Shown here: positions 1-10,489 of the stretch, piece by piece | Position numbering within the stretch: position 1 is the first letter of the stretch | How the letters are laid out: every line of letters begins with the position of its first letter | Source: Xanthostigma xanthostigma | Lineage: Eukaryota > Arthropoda > Insecta > Raphidioptera > Raphidiidae | NCBI GenBank assembly: GCA_963575645.1 | Contig: OY754470.1 | Location: 44,547,201 to 44,611,200 of the forward strand | Length of the DNA: 64,000 nucleotides | Direction of reading: 5' to 3' | Program-made: the position numbers and the translations under genes | The notes under the pieces: model-generated | Database searches by the model: none | The model's input: only the letters and a program-made list of their open reading frames with translations | Told to the model about the DNA's origin: nothing

Positions 1-309
1 GAACTAGACTTGATTTCGTACAACATCAATCGCTACATAAAAAATATTCATTTTTTTAATAGATAAATGGGGACATTTTGTATTATTTTCGTAGTAGAGT
101 AATTTGAAACATTGAAAATAAATGTTTGTAAACAGGTTTTTTTATTGGTAAGACACAAATGTGCAGCAGAATAGATTGTTCAAACAATAAAAGAGATAAG
201 GTATCGACTTTCCTTCTGATATTTCACAAAATTCGACCTAATTTGAGCAATAGTACGGGAAGAATGAAAATATCTAGAACAGCGGATAAAATAGATTCAA
301 ATAATAAAA
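1..309 (+). other. 5' flank and leader of the 1825-aa gene
   Basis: AT-rich sequence before the first gene. It holds only short reading frames. A TAG at 292-294 in the frame of the gene below fixes the ATG at 310 as the first possible in-frame start. I see no clear TATA box or initiator; the promoter probably lies here or left of the window. Confidence 0.4.
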
Positions 310-3300
310 ATGTCCGACAACGCGAAAGACTTTCAAAAAGAACAGGAATGCCAAACGCAAATTCACTGTTTCCCGCACATAATAAATCAAGATGAGAGGG
401 CTGCCGTTGTGCAAGACGAAATGTGCCAAACTGTGATCGAACTTTCGCCGGACGGATCCGAGGATCAAATGATAACTCGGTTGCAAATTATAAGCACCGA
501 AGAGTTATTTGAAAACAGTGAACGCATTATGGAAATGTACACGACACGTTCGAAACTTCAGTGGCGATTTCCAGCGGCAACAACAAAAATTTTTGATCCG
601 ACGAAATTACCTCTCGAGGAAACACACAGGAAGTCAATTACCGACGAAACAGTTTATTCAACACACGCTGAAGTACAAGACGTCATATCCGTATTGCTAA
701 GAAGCGCTACATCAGAGTTGGGCGCAGTAGAATCTAGCAAATCAGACATTAATTATAGAATGTCGACATGTGTTCCGTTGCAAACTTTCAAAGATAGTGA
801 ATGTCAAACAAAGTTAACAATCACTCCACTTGTATTATCCGAAGATAATCCTAACATTCACATTGTGTCGTCAATATCAACCCAGACTTCGATTACGAAA
901 TTGCCTGTTGAACAATACGAAGTCTTTCTAGAATCATTACAGACCTACCGGTCTCACGAAATAGACGCGAGTGAAGTGACATCTGCTTCTGACATGTCAG
1001 TAACTCCGCAGACAACTTATCAGCTTGAAAGCGATCAGGAGAGCGAACCGTTTCAGGAATGTAGCCCGGCAGAAGTAGAAGCCAGGTTAGATGAAGTTAT
1101 ACCCGAAGAGTCGGACATCGTGACTGAAAATGCGACAGTTGTAGAAGAAGTAATAGAAAAAATAGAATCAAAACCGAAAGTGTCGGATGTGCGACACGAA
1201 GTAATATTGAAGAACGCTTTGGACAAATCTATTTCTGCAATCAGCGAAGAATTGGAATGTTTAAAGGAAGCATATACTAAATTGATATCTAAAAATACGT
1301 TCACAAACACGTCATCTAGTGAAGATGAATCGGATAATAGAAAATTGTCGAAAAATAAAGAATTTCCGTCGAGTATACCTTCGTTATTGTATCAATTTCC
1401 ATCTAGTCAAAAAGTTAATTTTGAACCCTATATGATGCACCTTGAGTCGGAGCTCAAGTTTGAAGTGCAGAATGTGCGTGAATCGATGACTCGCGGTAAA
1501 CAGTCTTTAAAAGAACTTGTTGAATTTTCTTGTACTGGAACGCAAATGGCCGAAGACTCGTCTGACTCCAGTCAAAAGCAGAAAGAATGTAGATGCGTGT
1601 TATGTACCTGTGATTTTTGTAGATATTTAATCGATGAGCTAGCTGACGTGGAATTGGCCAATGGCGAAGACATTGAAACCATATCAACTCAAAGCGTAAA
1701 GCCTGTAGATCAATTAATGTCGGCTACAGTTAAAGATTTAGGTGCAAATTTAGCAGAATTTAAATCTGGGGAGTTGTTAATATTAACATCACCAAAATAT
1801 ATTGAACCGTATATTGAACCAATGATTGAGATATTAGAAGAAACTAAACGAGAATCAAAGAGAGATGTTCAAGAGTCGAGTCAACCAGCTGAAGAAATAA
1901 ATAAGACAGATGACAATTCTTCACCAGAAAATGGAGGTGAAGGGACAATAAACCCTCTAGACAGTAACGCGCAGTTGTCATTAAAACAACCTATTTATCA
2001 TGAACCATATTTAGACGCGTATGTGGAGGAAATAAATAACCCTGAACCTGAAATTCATTTGGAAAGAAGCAACAGTCAGCAATTATCAACAAGAACACCT
2101 AATTGGGTCGAACCTTATTTGGAACAATACAGATTAGAACTCGAGCCTGTATCTGAAAATGTTAAAGTTGAAAGTGTTGAAGAACCACTGACAACAACTG
2201 TTCAGAATCAACCGGTGACAAATGTTCAGATTACACCGACTAAAAATGTTCAGAATCCACCGAATACTGATCCTTTAGTTTTAATGTTTCCGTCTTCACA
2301 AAAACAGCGTATGGAGGAATATGTTTCAAAATTTAAAACCGTCTTTCCTCAAGACGTAATACAAACTGTCCCCATTGAACCATTAGAATGTGATCAAGAT
2401 GAACAAGAAGACGAATGTGTTTGTCATACTCAGGATGAAAATGATAGTAAAAAAAAAAATGAAAATTTTTTAAAAAGCCTCGGTGAAAGTACAGAGGAAA
2501 ACTGTCTTTCTTTGACGCCTACTGGTATCAAAAAAAATATGTTAATTTTGCAAAAATCTGCTGCAGCGCAGTTAGGAAAATCAACTGAGAAAACAAAACA
2601 TATAAAATACACACCATCAAATAAATCGACTAGCGCAGGTGAAGCGGGATATCTGTCGTCCGGTGGAGAGGATGACTTCTGTGACTGTGTCGACAACGTC
2701 GAAGATTTAAAAAAGATAAAATCTCGCAATACTACCAGAGCTCCCCAGGAACCGTGTGTCTGTAATACTTGCGATTCAACGCCTGTAAGAGCTGATGTCT
2801 GCGTCTGCGACGCATGTGAACCGCCGAATCCAACGCAAAGCGTTCAGTCTAACGTCACTCGGTTTATGCCAGTTCCACCAAATTCTACTAGAGACTTTCA
2901 TGCGCAAAAAGGCGTATCACCAAAAGAATTCTTTCGCGGCACACCTTTATCAATTTCGAGTACTCCGAGGAACTCTCAACATAGTAATGCAGGTTCACAC
3001 ACATGCTCATGTAAGTCGCTATCGAACATTTCAAAATACACAGTTTCATCGTATTCGAAAGCACGTGTTCAAACTCGAAAAGTCCGATCGACATCCGATA
3101 TCAAATCCGGTACTGAAAGAGAAATTAACGTCACTGAATTGAATATGGACAGTCCGAGAAAAAGAAGTGCCAATTGGCGTGTCCCAAAAGAGTCTTCTGA
3201 CAAAATACATGAAATTTGCTTTAAGACGTTGAGCGTTTCCACCAATTCGACAAATATTAGCAACGTGAGGGATGTGGATGTTGTAGGCGCCATTAAATTC

Positions 3301-5787
3301 CAACTGCTGATAGATAGTAGCGTGTTAGATGATAAAACGTTGCATTCCGTAAATATTGCGGTTGAAATTGTCAAAGATGACGAACTGGACTCTGAAGATG
3401 TGGGGAAGTACGAGCAAGTAATCAGGTTGAAAGTGAAATATCAGAAGCGTGAGCCGAGTGACACAGTTCGTCCAGATATTGTTTTGAACTTAGAAAAATG
3501 TAAAGAGCACATTGAATCAAAATTTTGCAAACACTTTCCAATCTCATATTTAGTAGCTCTTGCGGGTATGTTATATCGTGAACCTCACATTGCTAATATT
3601 GCTTCAGAATTCATAATATCGGCCGATGCAGCGAATCCCGAAGTACTTAGTCAACTACCAACAGTATTATCATATCAAGCAATCAAAAGTTTTCCAGACG
3701 AAGGCAACAAGTTTGGTGTCAGTATAGACACGAAAATGGCTTCTGAAGATGACAATCAGAAATCTGAAATGCAACCTTATATAAAGCTCATTCATGGTCC
3801 TGGAACATTTTCAGTTCCGGTAAACTTAATGATATCGGTAACTCCAAATCCTGAGTATGCGAAAAATAATAGACTAACAGGAGACGTGTCTTGCAGTTCA
3901 TCGGAAACTAAATCTCTGGTGTTTCGCTATAGCAGTGAATATAACGAACCCTATACAGATGAGTTGATTTATGGTAGTGAAATTAATTATGGTCCAACGT
4001 TCCAATTATATGAGGAACCTCCTGTTTACAATGAACCTTATGTCGAATCTTTGTTCCGTGACGAAGAAGTTGAACCAGAACCTCCTTCGAAGCTTTTTCC
4101 ACTGTCAGAAGATGAATATGAAACATCGAGTGAAGGTAGATGTGGTTCTAAAACTGAAATTCCTTGGTTTGCAATCGCTATACCACCGCCAGGAACTTTG
4201 ACAATCCTTCCTCCAGAGAAACGTAAGAGAAAGGTAATGAGGGTTAATGAAAATGGTGAAGAAGAAGAAGTAGAGGAGGATGTGGAAGATGAAGAAACCG
4301 AGCCTCTCGTAGAAGCGCCTCCGCCACCGCCTCCAGAAGAAGTGGTGGAAGCACCACCGCGTCCACCAGAATTCGATTATGTCTATCGACACGCGGAAAC
4401 TACAAATTATACAGAACCGTATATGGATAAAATGTTGAAGGCGTATCCTGATATGTCGAGTGGTGCTTGTCCACCGACTCCTGAATTACCTTGGACCGAA
4501 ATTTCGATACAAAAAGGACTTAAAATTGGTGTGCCGAAACCTAAACACCAAGCAAGTAAAAAGTGTCTCTGCAAGTCCTGTAAACATTTGAAAGGTGGCC
4601 AAAGTTCTAAGAGACTGGATCAGTCTCCGTCTATAAAAAGTACAAATACCAGAATAGTCAGCAGTAGATCACCGCCTAGAGCTGTTCCTGATAACAGAAC
4701 TGATTTTCGTCAGTTCGACCATGAATTAGCTGCGACACGAGACGCTAAAACTACAATGCAACCGACAGCCAGTGGTGGTTCGTCTTTTTTTGAACATGCG
4801 CCGAAGAAGTCACCGAAACGCCCATCTCTTGTTGACGATTCCTGTGATATGACATCTTTGAGAGGTACGCGTTTCAATGTACCGGCCGTATCAAGCGCAT
4901 CCAAAAGTGTCACTTCGGCGATAATACCAATAAAACCTTCTACACTGTGCACATTTAATTCCAACGTATTTCAAATGACCGGAGCCCAGCCGACTAGGAA
5001 TCCTTTTTCGAAGGACGGTTGCGGCATGCGAAGCAGATCTGATGATCCAGTCGTATCGGCGTTTGCTAATTACGAAAAAGAAATACGGCCTTTACATAAT
5101 ACTCTAGCGGAACTGCAGTACAAAATTCGTAATTTAAATTTACCGGAACTCAAAGATTTTGGATTACCTCCAGACCTAAAATCTTCTAAACAGTCTACGA
5201 CACAGACGGCTAATCGAGATTTCCGTAAAACAAATCCAAGGATTAATAGGCAGCAGTCACCATATAATTCGATGGGCATTTGTTGTCCTCCACCTCCTCC
5301 AAATAGTTTTGGATATGGTTATTCGCCGTACGGTGCCATGTATCCACAACAGTACGGTATGCCTATGGGAGGTATGTCTCAGCCTGGTAACATGTATCCA
5401 AATAATTATCCACAACTGATGCCAGGAAATCAACAGATGCCTACTAATCAACCATTCAACCAGTCAAATAGACAAATGCCTGTGAATATGAAACCGGCAG
5501 AAAAACTTGTCCCCGACACTTCTAGTATAATTGCGGATGGGTTGCAAGTGACTACAAAAAAGACAAGCGTGTCGATACAAAGTTTGTCTATAGAGAAAGT
5601 AGACAAACAGAAAGATAGTCAGAGCGGACTGGGGTGTTCGTTGCCAATAACGGAAATGTATGAGGCCATTGCAGAAAACACCCCGAAAAATAGTCATGGA
5701 TGTACACCTTTACGTACTGATCCATCGGATGCAATGTTTAAAGGTAAACGTAATCGTAACGCCCCAAGACCGAAGAGGAGGTTTTGA
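310..5787 (+). CDS. Large intronless gene, 1825-aa acidic low-complexity protein with EPY and CxCxxC motifs
   Basis: A single open frame of 5.5 kb in an AT-rich region is almost certainly coding, but I do not recognise the protein. No signal peptide or membrane segment is visible. Most of it is rich in Ser, Thr, Glu and Asp and looks disordered. Seen: an aromatic-or-polar-x-EPY motif at about residues 372, 499, 565, 601, 1213, 1242 and 1369, usually followed by a hydrophobic and an acidic residue; FPSSQK twice, near 363 and again before 700; Cys clusters of CxCxxC type at 427-437, 816-821, 831-836 and 1419-1424, plus shorter CxC pairs at about 703 and 899. TQT tripeptides at 191-193 and 1631-1633 and several CQT motifs near the N terminus resemble dynein light chain (LC8) docking sites; that link is inference. 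An acidic then poly-Pro stretch lies at about 1315-1355, a Pro/Gln/Met/Tyr-rich tail at about 1660-1730, and a basic end. The start is set by an upstream in-frame stop. A scaffold or sperm/cytoskeletal protein is possible but unproven. Confidence 0.9.
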   Translation: MSDNAKDFQKEQECQTQIHCFPHIINQDERAAVVQDEMCQTVIELSPDGSEDQMITRLQIISTEELFENSERIMEMYTTRSKLQWRFPAATTKIFDPTKLPLEETHRKSITDETVYSTHAEVQDVISVLLRSATSELGAVESSKSDINYRMSTCVPLQTFKDSECQTKLTITPLVLSEDNPNIHIVSSISTQTSITKLPVEQYEVFLESLQTYRSHEIDASEVTSASDMSVTPQTTYQLESDQESEPFQECSPAEVEARLDEVIPEESDIVTENATVVEEVIEKIESKPKVSDVRHEVILKNALDKSISAISEELECLKEAYTKLISKNTFTNTSSSEDESDNRKLSKNKEFPSSIPSLLYQFPSSQKVNFEPYMMHLESELKFEVQNVRESMTRGKQSLKELVEFSCTGTQMAEDSSDSSQKQKECRCVLCTCDFCRYLIDELADVELANGEDIETISTQSVKPVDQLMSATVKDLGANLAEFKSGELLILTSPKYIEPYIEPMIEILEETKRESKRDVQESSQPAEEINKTDDNSSPENGGEGTINPLDSNAQLSLKQPIYHEPYLDAYVEEINNPEPEIHLERSNSQQLSTRTPNWVEPYLEQYRLELEPVSENVKVESVEEPLTTTVQNQPVTNVQITPTKNVQNPPNTDPLVLMFPSSQKQRMEEYVSKFKTVFPQDVIQTVPIEPLECDQDEQEDECVCHTQDENDSKKKNENFLKSLGESTEENCLSLTPTGIKKNMLILQKSAAAQLGKSTEKTKHIKYTPSNKSTSAGEAGYLSSGGEDDFCDCVDNVEDLKKIKSRNTTRAPQEPCVCNTCDSTPVRADVCVCDACEPPNPTQSVQSNVTRFMPVPPNSTRDFHAQKGVSPKEFFRGTPLSISSTPRNSQHSNAGSHTCSCKSLSNISKYTVSSYSKARVQTRKVRSTSDIKSGTEREINVTELNMDSPRKRSANWRVPKESSDKIHEICFKTLSVSTNSTNISNVRDVDVVGAIKFQLLIDSSVLDDKTLHSVNIAVEIVKDDELDSEDVGKYEQVIRLKVKYQKREPSDTVRPDIVLNLEKCKEHIESKFCKHFPISYLVALAGMLYREPHIANIASEFIISADAANPEVLSQLPTVLSYQAIKSFPDEGNKFGVSIDTKMASEDDNQKSEMQPYIKLIHGPGTFSVPVNLMISVTPNPEYAKNNRLTGDVSCSSSETKSLVFRYSSEYNEPYTDELIYGSEINYGPTFQLYEEPPVYNEPYVESLFRDEEVEPEPPSKLFPLSEDEYETSSEGRCGSKTEIPWFAIAIPPPGTLTILPPEKRKRKVMRVNENGEEEEVEEDVEDEETEPLVEAPPPPPPEEVVEAPPRPPEFDYVYRHAETTNYTEPYMDKMLKAYPDMSSGACPPTPELPWTEISIQKGLKIGVPKPKHQASKKCLCKSCKHLKGGQSSKRLDQSPSIKSTNTRIVSSRSPPRAVPDNRTDFRQFDHELAATRDAKTTMQPTASGGSSFFEHAPKKSPKRPSLVDDSCDMTSLRGTRFNVPAVSSASKSVTSAIIPIKPSTLCTFNSNVFQMTGAQPTRNPFSKDGCGMRSRSDDPVVSAFANYEKEIRPLHNTLAELQYKIRNLNLPELKDFGLPPDLKSSKQSTTQTANRDFRKTNPRINRQQSPYNSMGICCPPPPPNSFGYGYSPYGAMYPQQYGMPMGGMSQPGNMYPNNYPQLMPGNQQMPTNQPFNQSNRQMPVNMKPAEKLVPDTSSIIADGLQVTTKKTSVSIQSLSIEKVDKQKDSQSGLGCSLPITEMYEAIAENTPKNSHGCTPLRTDPSDAMFKGKRNRNAPRPKRRF

Positions 5788-6092
5788 AAGTTTCAAAGAC
5801 TTCGTATTATTAATTGATTTATGTTACATTTCATATGTAAACTATTTTTTTCAATTCTTTATTCTTTGTGAAAATTTTTAAATATAAAATTTGTATTAAA
5901 TTCATTTTTTGTCGTTATGATTTATTTTTTTGCTATTAAGAGACCACATTGTTCAAAATTGTATCGTTTTCTAAAATATATTAAAAAAAATATTTTTAAA
6001 TTTTCAGTCTTATTTTTTTACTTTGTTTTATTTGATTTTGCATGGACATTAATGTGGTTTTAGGAAATCAACGAATGGCTATTTTTTCGGAA
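5788..6092 (+). other. 3' untranslated region and spacer
   Basis: Very AT-rich sequence after the TGA of the large gene. AATATA and TATAAA-like variants near 5880 could serve as weak polyadenylation signals, but no consensus AATAAA sits close to the stop. Confidence 0.35.
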
Positions 6093-6388
6093 ATGATTCA
6101 GTTTGTAATGTACTGGTAAATTTATCTTTGAGAACTCTAGAAGATTTTCTAGAATTATTTTTTAAACTTTTTCGGAATCGATAATAAATTAATATTGTTA
6201 TTAATATTCCGTTTCTGTTAAATAATTTGAAATTTAAAATATGATTCAGTTTGTAATGTACTGGTAAATTTATCTTTGAGAACTCTAGAAGATTTTCTAG
6301 AATTATTTCTTAAACTTTTTCGGAATCGATAATAAATTAATATTGTTATTAATATTCCGTTTCTGTTAAATAATTTGAAATTTAAAAT
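6093..6388. repeat. Two-copy tandem duplication, 148-bp unit
   Basis: The 148-bp unit starting 'atgattcagtttgtaatgta' at 6093 is repeated head to tail at 6241. The copies differ at essentially one base (a t/c change in the run after 'gaatta'). Such near-identity points to a recent duplication, or to collapse or expansion in assembly. It lies just upstream of the candidate first exon at 6495. Confidence 0.9.
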
Positions 6389-6494
6389 ATGTTTTAAATA
6401 ATTATTATTAAAAATAATTCACTAAATAAAATCGATTGAGTTATTGTGAACGTGTAGTACGTGTTTCGGTCAAGCTGTGTCGCTGCCAGTACAC

Positions 6495-6585
6495 ATGGTG
6501 GGGTTCCGACGCGGATCGCTCATCGGAGTCTTTCCTCTAGCTGTCGTATGTATGACAGTGCTGTGGCAATTGCATGAAAGCAGAC
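6495..6585 (+). CDS. Candidate first coding exon of a type II membrane protein (partial gene)
   Basis: ATG at 6495 in a good context (cacATGG) opens 30 codons plus one base, ending at a consensus donor AGAC|GTGAGT. The peptide starts MVGFRRGSLIG, continues with about 17 hydrophobic residues, and ends QLHESR: a short basic cytoplasmic tail, then a signal anchor, then a charged stem, the layout of Golgi type II enzymes such as glycosyltransferases. The phase-1 end matches the exon at 57855-57910, which would complete an Arg codon (C+GT) and add 18 open codons. The family cannot be named from so short a piece. GC content is higher than the surroundings. The alternative is a chance open frame; the signal anchor, the donor and the phase match together argue against that. 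Confidence 0.5.
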
Positions 6586-7029
6586 GTGAGTCAGAACGTT
6601 TTGACACATAAAATATTGGAAAATTGTGTTAATTATTCGCGTTTTTCATTAATATTATCGTTGAAAGTGTGTCAGAACTATTCATTTTTTAGCTGAGAAC
6701 AATTTTTATAGATTATTCGAACGTTTTTTAAATGTGTTTGACTCGGTTGTTTTTTTTTGTATGACGTTAACATTACACTTGACCTGTTCGTAATTAATAT
6801 AATATTTTTTTGTTATTAAATTCAAGTGAAGTGAAATATTTTCTGTGTACTTGTGGTGGAATTTGCATGTGTTATAATAAAAATGACGAAATTTAATGTT
6901 CATTTTGTGTTTTTGCTGTTTGATTATGCATAAAAATATAGCATGTTTTCGAAAAAGTTGTCGATGTTTAAAAAGTTATCCGGAAGGTCTTCGTGTAGGA
7001 GACGAATTTGGAACATTCTCATTTAAATT

Positions 7030-7074
7030 ATGAACAGGGATTTTTACACACCAGCTGGACCTTTTTTGTACACG
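7030..7074 (+). CDS. Possible alternative first exon, 15 codons
   Basis: ATG at 7030 opens 15 codons (MNRDFYTPAGPFLYT) and runs in phase 0 into a perfect donor, ACG|GTAAGT. A TATA-like stretch (ATAAAAATA) lies near 6929. An upstream short frame (ATG 6943 to a stop just before 7030) would act as an upstream ORF. The phase does not fit the exon at 57855, so this would need a different partner exon or belong to another transcript. Weakly supported. Confidence 0.25.
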
Positions 7075-8080
7075 GTAAGTCGACAAAATCCATTTATTAA
7101 CTGCAGTCAATCTTCGAGCATATTTTTATGTCAAAAGAACGGATACACTTTGTCACCTTGGCTTCGAAAGTAGGCTCGTGAAAGGGCCAATATATGACGA
7201 AATGTTGATAAGATACAGAGACCCTGAAGGTACTAGTGGTTTTCGTGCGCAAGGAGGTGATATAAAATGTCATCCATCCAATATTAAGCGAGTACTAAAT
7301 AGGATATCATTCCTTTAGAGTTTAGAGCAACTAGGTTCCTTGGCTTACTGTATTTGATCATTGTTTCACAGATTGCAGACGCTCGACAGCGTAGGCCAGT
7401 TGCCTGTATTATCATTGTTTCCTGTTGCCAAGAGCAGCTATACCGACACTAATTGCATAATCTTTGATTTCCATCCGTTACAAAAATATTTATTTAAGAC
7501 AGTTTTTAATTTCAATGAATAAGTAGCAAGGCTTTAGTCTTTTTTATTATTTTAATTCTGAAGCACTAAGTAACTGAAGCTATTGTGGAATTTTTTAATT
7601 CTGTTCAGGAACACGTGATATAATTAGGTAGTTAAATCGAGTGCGTTTTATATTCGAGAAAATAAGTAAACAAAGCCGGCAAGATAATTCAAGTTTGCTT
7701 TATATGTAAGCTTTTTTTTAAATCGCCGTATCTTCGACTCTTCGAGTTGAAAAATCGCAACTCGACTTTCAGTGGCTGAATTGAAATCTATAACTTTTAA
7801 TCCTTTACCCTCTGATGAGGAAAATTGTAAACAAATTTTAGACACCCGCGGGTGCACTCAGAGTTTTTAAATTTTAAAACTTTATTAGGCTTTTTCTACA
7901 TATCATAATTTTTGTCAGCCAAATCAATACTAAAATATAGTTGTAGAGCACAAACTTATATCTATGTATCGAGATCAAACATTCAGTTTTTCTGTTATAC
8001 TTTTGATATTGAAGGAATTATTTCGTTGCTAGTGCATTTTGTTTTTTGATGAAACCAGTGCAAGCTATTGATACTTGTTA
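7075..8080. other. Non-coding, no recognised feature
   Basis: AT-rich intronic sequence with short chance frames only. No inverted repeats or repeat-family signatures recognised. Confidence 0.4.
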
Positions 8081-8539
8081 TGGCTAGTTTACACAGTGCG
8101 AGCTGCTGACCAGACAGTAGACAGCTACTATCGGCTTGTCTACTCGTACGCCAGTAGCTCGGCTCGCCTTTGCTGTCTACACGATACGAGTAGCTGCTGT
8201 CCAGTCTTGTGAGTTGCCACGATGTCGAGTGAACGTGCTATACGCAGGCGCAGCACAAAACATGAGTTCCGCTCAGTAGACTATCCCGCTCGCACTGGCG
8301 AGCTACTGCCGAACGCGTCCAAACGATGCGAGCGACGGCCGAGCTGCTGTCATGTACGAGTTGCTGGCGGGCGAGCATGCGAGTGAAAACAAAAAATGTT
8401 GAAGTAACTCGGATGCGAGCTACTGTCTAACTTGCACGTACGAGTTACTCGTAAGTGACGTCCAAACAGTGCGAGTTACTGCAGTGCAGCTACTCGGCAG
8501 GCTGACTCGTACGCTAGCTCGCACTGTGTAAACTAGCCA
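8081..8539. mobile_element. PIF/Harbinger-like MITE, GC-rich interior
   Basis: Terminal inverted repeats TGGCTAGTTTACACAGTGCG / its complement are flanked on both sides by TTA (8078-8080 and 8540-8542), the target duplication typical of PIF/Harbinger. The 459-bp interior is markedly more GC-rich than its surroundings and is made of many scattered variants of GAGCTACTG, GAGTTACTCG and TACGAGTAGCTG. There is no transposase frame, so it is non-autonomous. Confidence 0.8.
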
Positions 8540-9840
8540 TTAACCACGGGGACCTGAATATAGATTTTCTACCGTACACGGGAAGTCTTTGGGTGGAAGA
8601 ATTTGCTTCGACGTCGGTGCATAATTGCAGAGATAATAATAATAATTAATAATCTTTATTTGTATAATACAATAATTGTATGTAAACAGCGTCAATGGTC
8701 TTTAAAATTATTTTAGGTATCGTTCAAAATTGTAATTTGATTCTTTGATCAATTTATTTTTCAGTTTTTTTTTTTAAATTGCTTATCACATTTCAGGTGT
8801 AGTGGTATTTGGTTATCAATCCGTATCATGGTGTTGTGCACGCTTCTTTGGACGACAGACAAATTTGTCTGTAACACTTGTAATTTGTCTGTTTCTGGTG
8901 TCGTGTTTATTTTTCGAAATACGCAATATGAGTTTTGAATTTGTTTGCTAAATTTTCGAAGGATATACTCACTTGTGATCTGAAGATGAGAGTATATCCT
9001 CCGTAACGTTAGCGATTGCATTCAAATCTCATATTAGTAATTGCGTTTTTTTTTTAATTCTTTGCCACTGAAGACTTTGTCTTCATAAACAATCAATTTC
9101 TTAGCTTACTAATTTATTTTTAAAATAATAAATTGAAAGTGTGGATATCGGTACAAATAATAATGGCTTCCTTACAAAAAAATGAATTGAAATACAAGCA
9201 AAAAATTCAATGCGAGATTTTTCCGTTAAAACCTTGATTAGCTCTGCTCTCATTTTTCATTGAAACAATTGAATATGATCAGCGATTATATTGTGTTCAA
9301 TTTTTTTTTTGTTATTCGTGTATATTGAAAACAATTGAGGTTATACAAAAATAAAGTAACGTTCAGTATGCCAAAAAAAATTGTTCCAGTTTAATACCTT
9401 TAAAATGCACTGGCCGTTCTGTAGTTTTGATATGCAAAACGTAGATTATTTTAACACCGATTTCTAATTTGTACAGTAAAATGCACGCGTTGCACTAAAA
9501 CAGATGCTTGGCGATCGTCTTTTTGTTGTAAAAGTGAAAACTGTCATGAATATACTTGTGTATATATTATAATATATTTTTTAATGTTATTATATTCAAA
9601 AAAGGTGCTATTCTTTCATTGTTTTGACCTGTTTCTTTTGTCAGATGGAACGATTTAAAATCATTTGTATATGCTTACAATTCTTTTTCATAGTTTTTTT
9701 TTTTTTGTTATCGTTTCTTTAATTGCTTATTATATACTTATTATTTCTTTGTGATTTGAATATTACGACGGTTTTTTCCGTTATTTGCATCGATGGCTAA
9801 AAGGCAAAATTATTTATTAACAGTCGACTCTTGATAATAG
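8540..9840. other. Non-coding; a possible decayed hammerhead-like hairpin near 8961-9010
   Basis: Mostly plain AT-rich sequence with poly-T and ATA microsatellite patches (8637-8665). A hairpin GGATATACTC ... GAGAGTATATCC at 8961-8999 contains CTGAAGATGA followed by CCGTAACG, similar to the hammerhead-like core seen at 29931 but with a broken GAAA box. Otherwise nothing recognised. Confidence 0.35.
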
Positions 9841-9979
9841 TCCAAGCAGCCAGCAAACGGACACGAAACCGTCACCGTCCTGCGCAGGTAGTTAAAACGT
9901 GTTCCGAAACCGATACAGTTTCGTTTTGGCTACTGCGCATGCGGGTGACGGTTTCGTGTCCGTTAGCTGGCTGCTTGGA
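9841..9979. mobile_element. Short fold-back MITE with about 50-bp terminal inverted repeats
   Basis: The ends TCCAAGCAGCCAGC(A/T)AACGG are inverted over about 50 bp each, leaving a loop of roughly 40 bp. The whole is 139 bp and GC-rich relative to its flanks. No coding capacity and no clear target duplication, so the superfamily is unknown. Confidence 0.75.
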
Positions 9980-10489
9980 ACATACCTAATTTGAAACTCA
10001 AGGGATCAGAGGAAATGTTCAAATTAAGTTGAGTTCAAATTAAAAATTATTGGAAAAATGTTTTTATGGCATAAATTAATTTTTTAAATGATTGATGCTA
10101 TATTTTTGACTGTTCATGTCTGTATATACAGCTATATGAATCAATAAATTATTATTATTATCGAGAGGGGGGGAGCAAGACGCCCTCGCTGCAACTTCGA
10201 ATTACCGCGAGGGGACCAAAACGTATTGTTTTTTTGTCAATTTATCGAGTGTTTTTCAAGGAACCAGGAAAAACTTCAAATTATCGATTGTATTTATTTG
10301 TCGACTTGAGAATAACTGAGTTGTTTATATGTATTATGATGTTTTGTTGCCTACTCTATTACAGACTTTCAATTCGTGTAGCTTCTAATCGTTCTACTCC
10401 CAGAACTGGTAAAGACATTCATTGAATTAAAAATATTAATAGAGCCCAAATAAATCAAGCTGTTGTTGGATTCAAAAATAGATTAAGTT

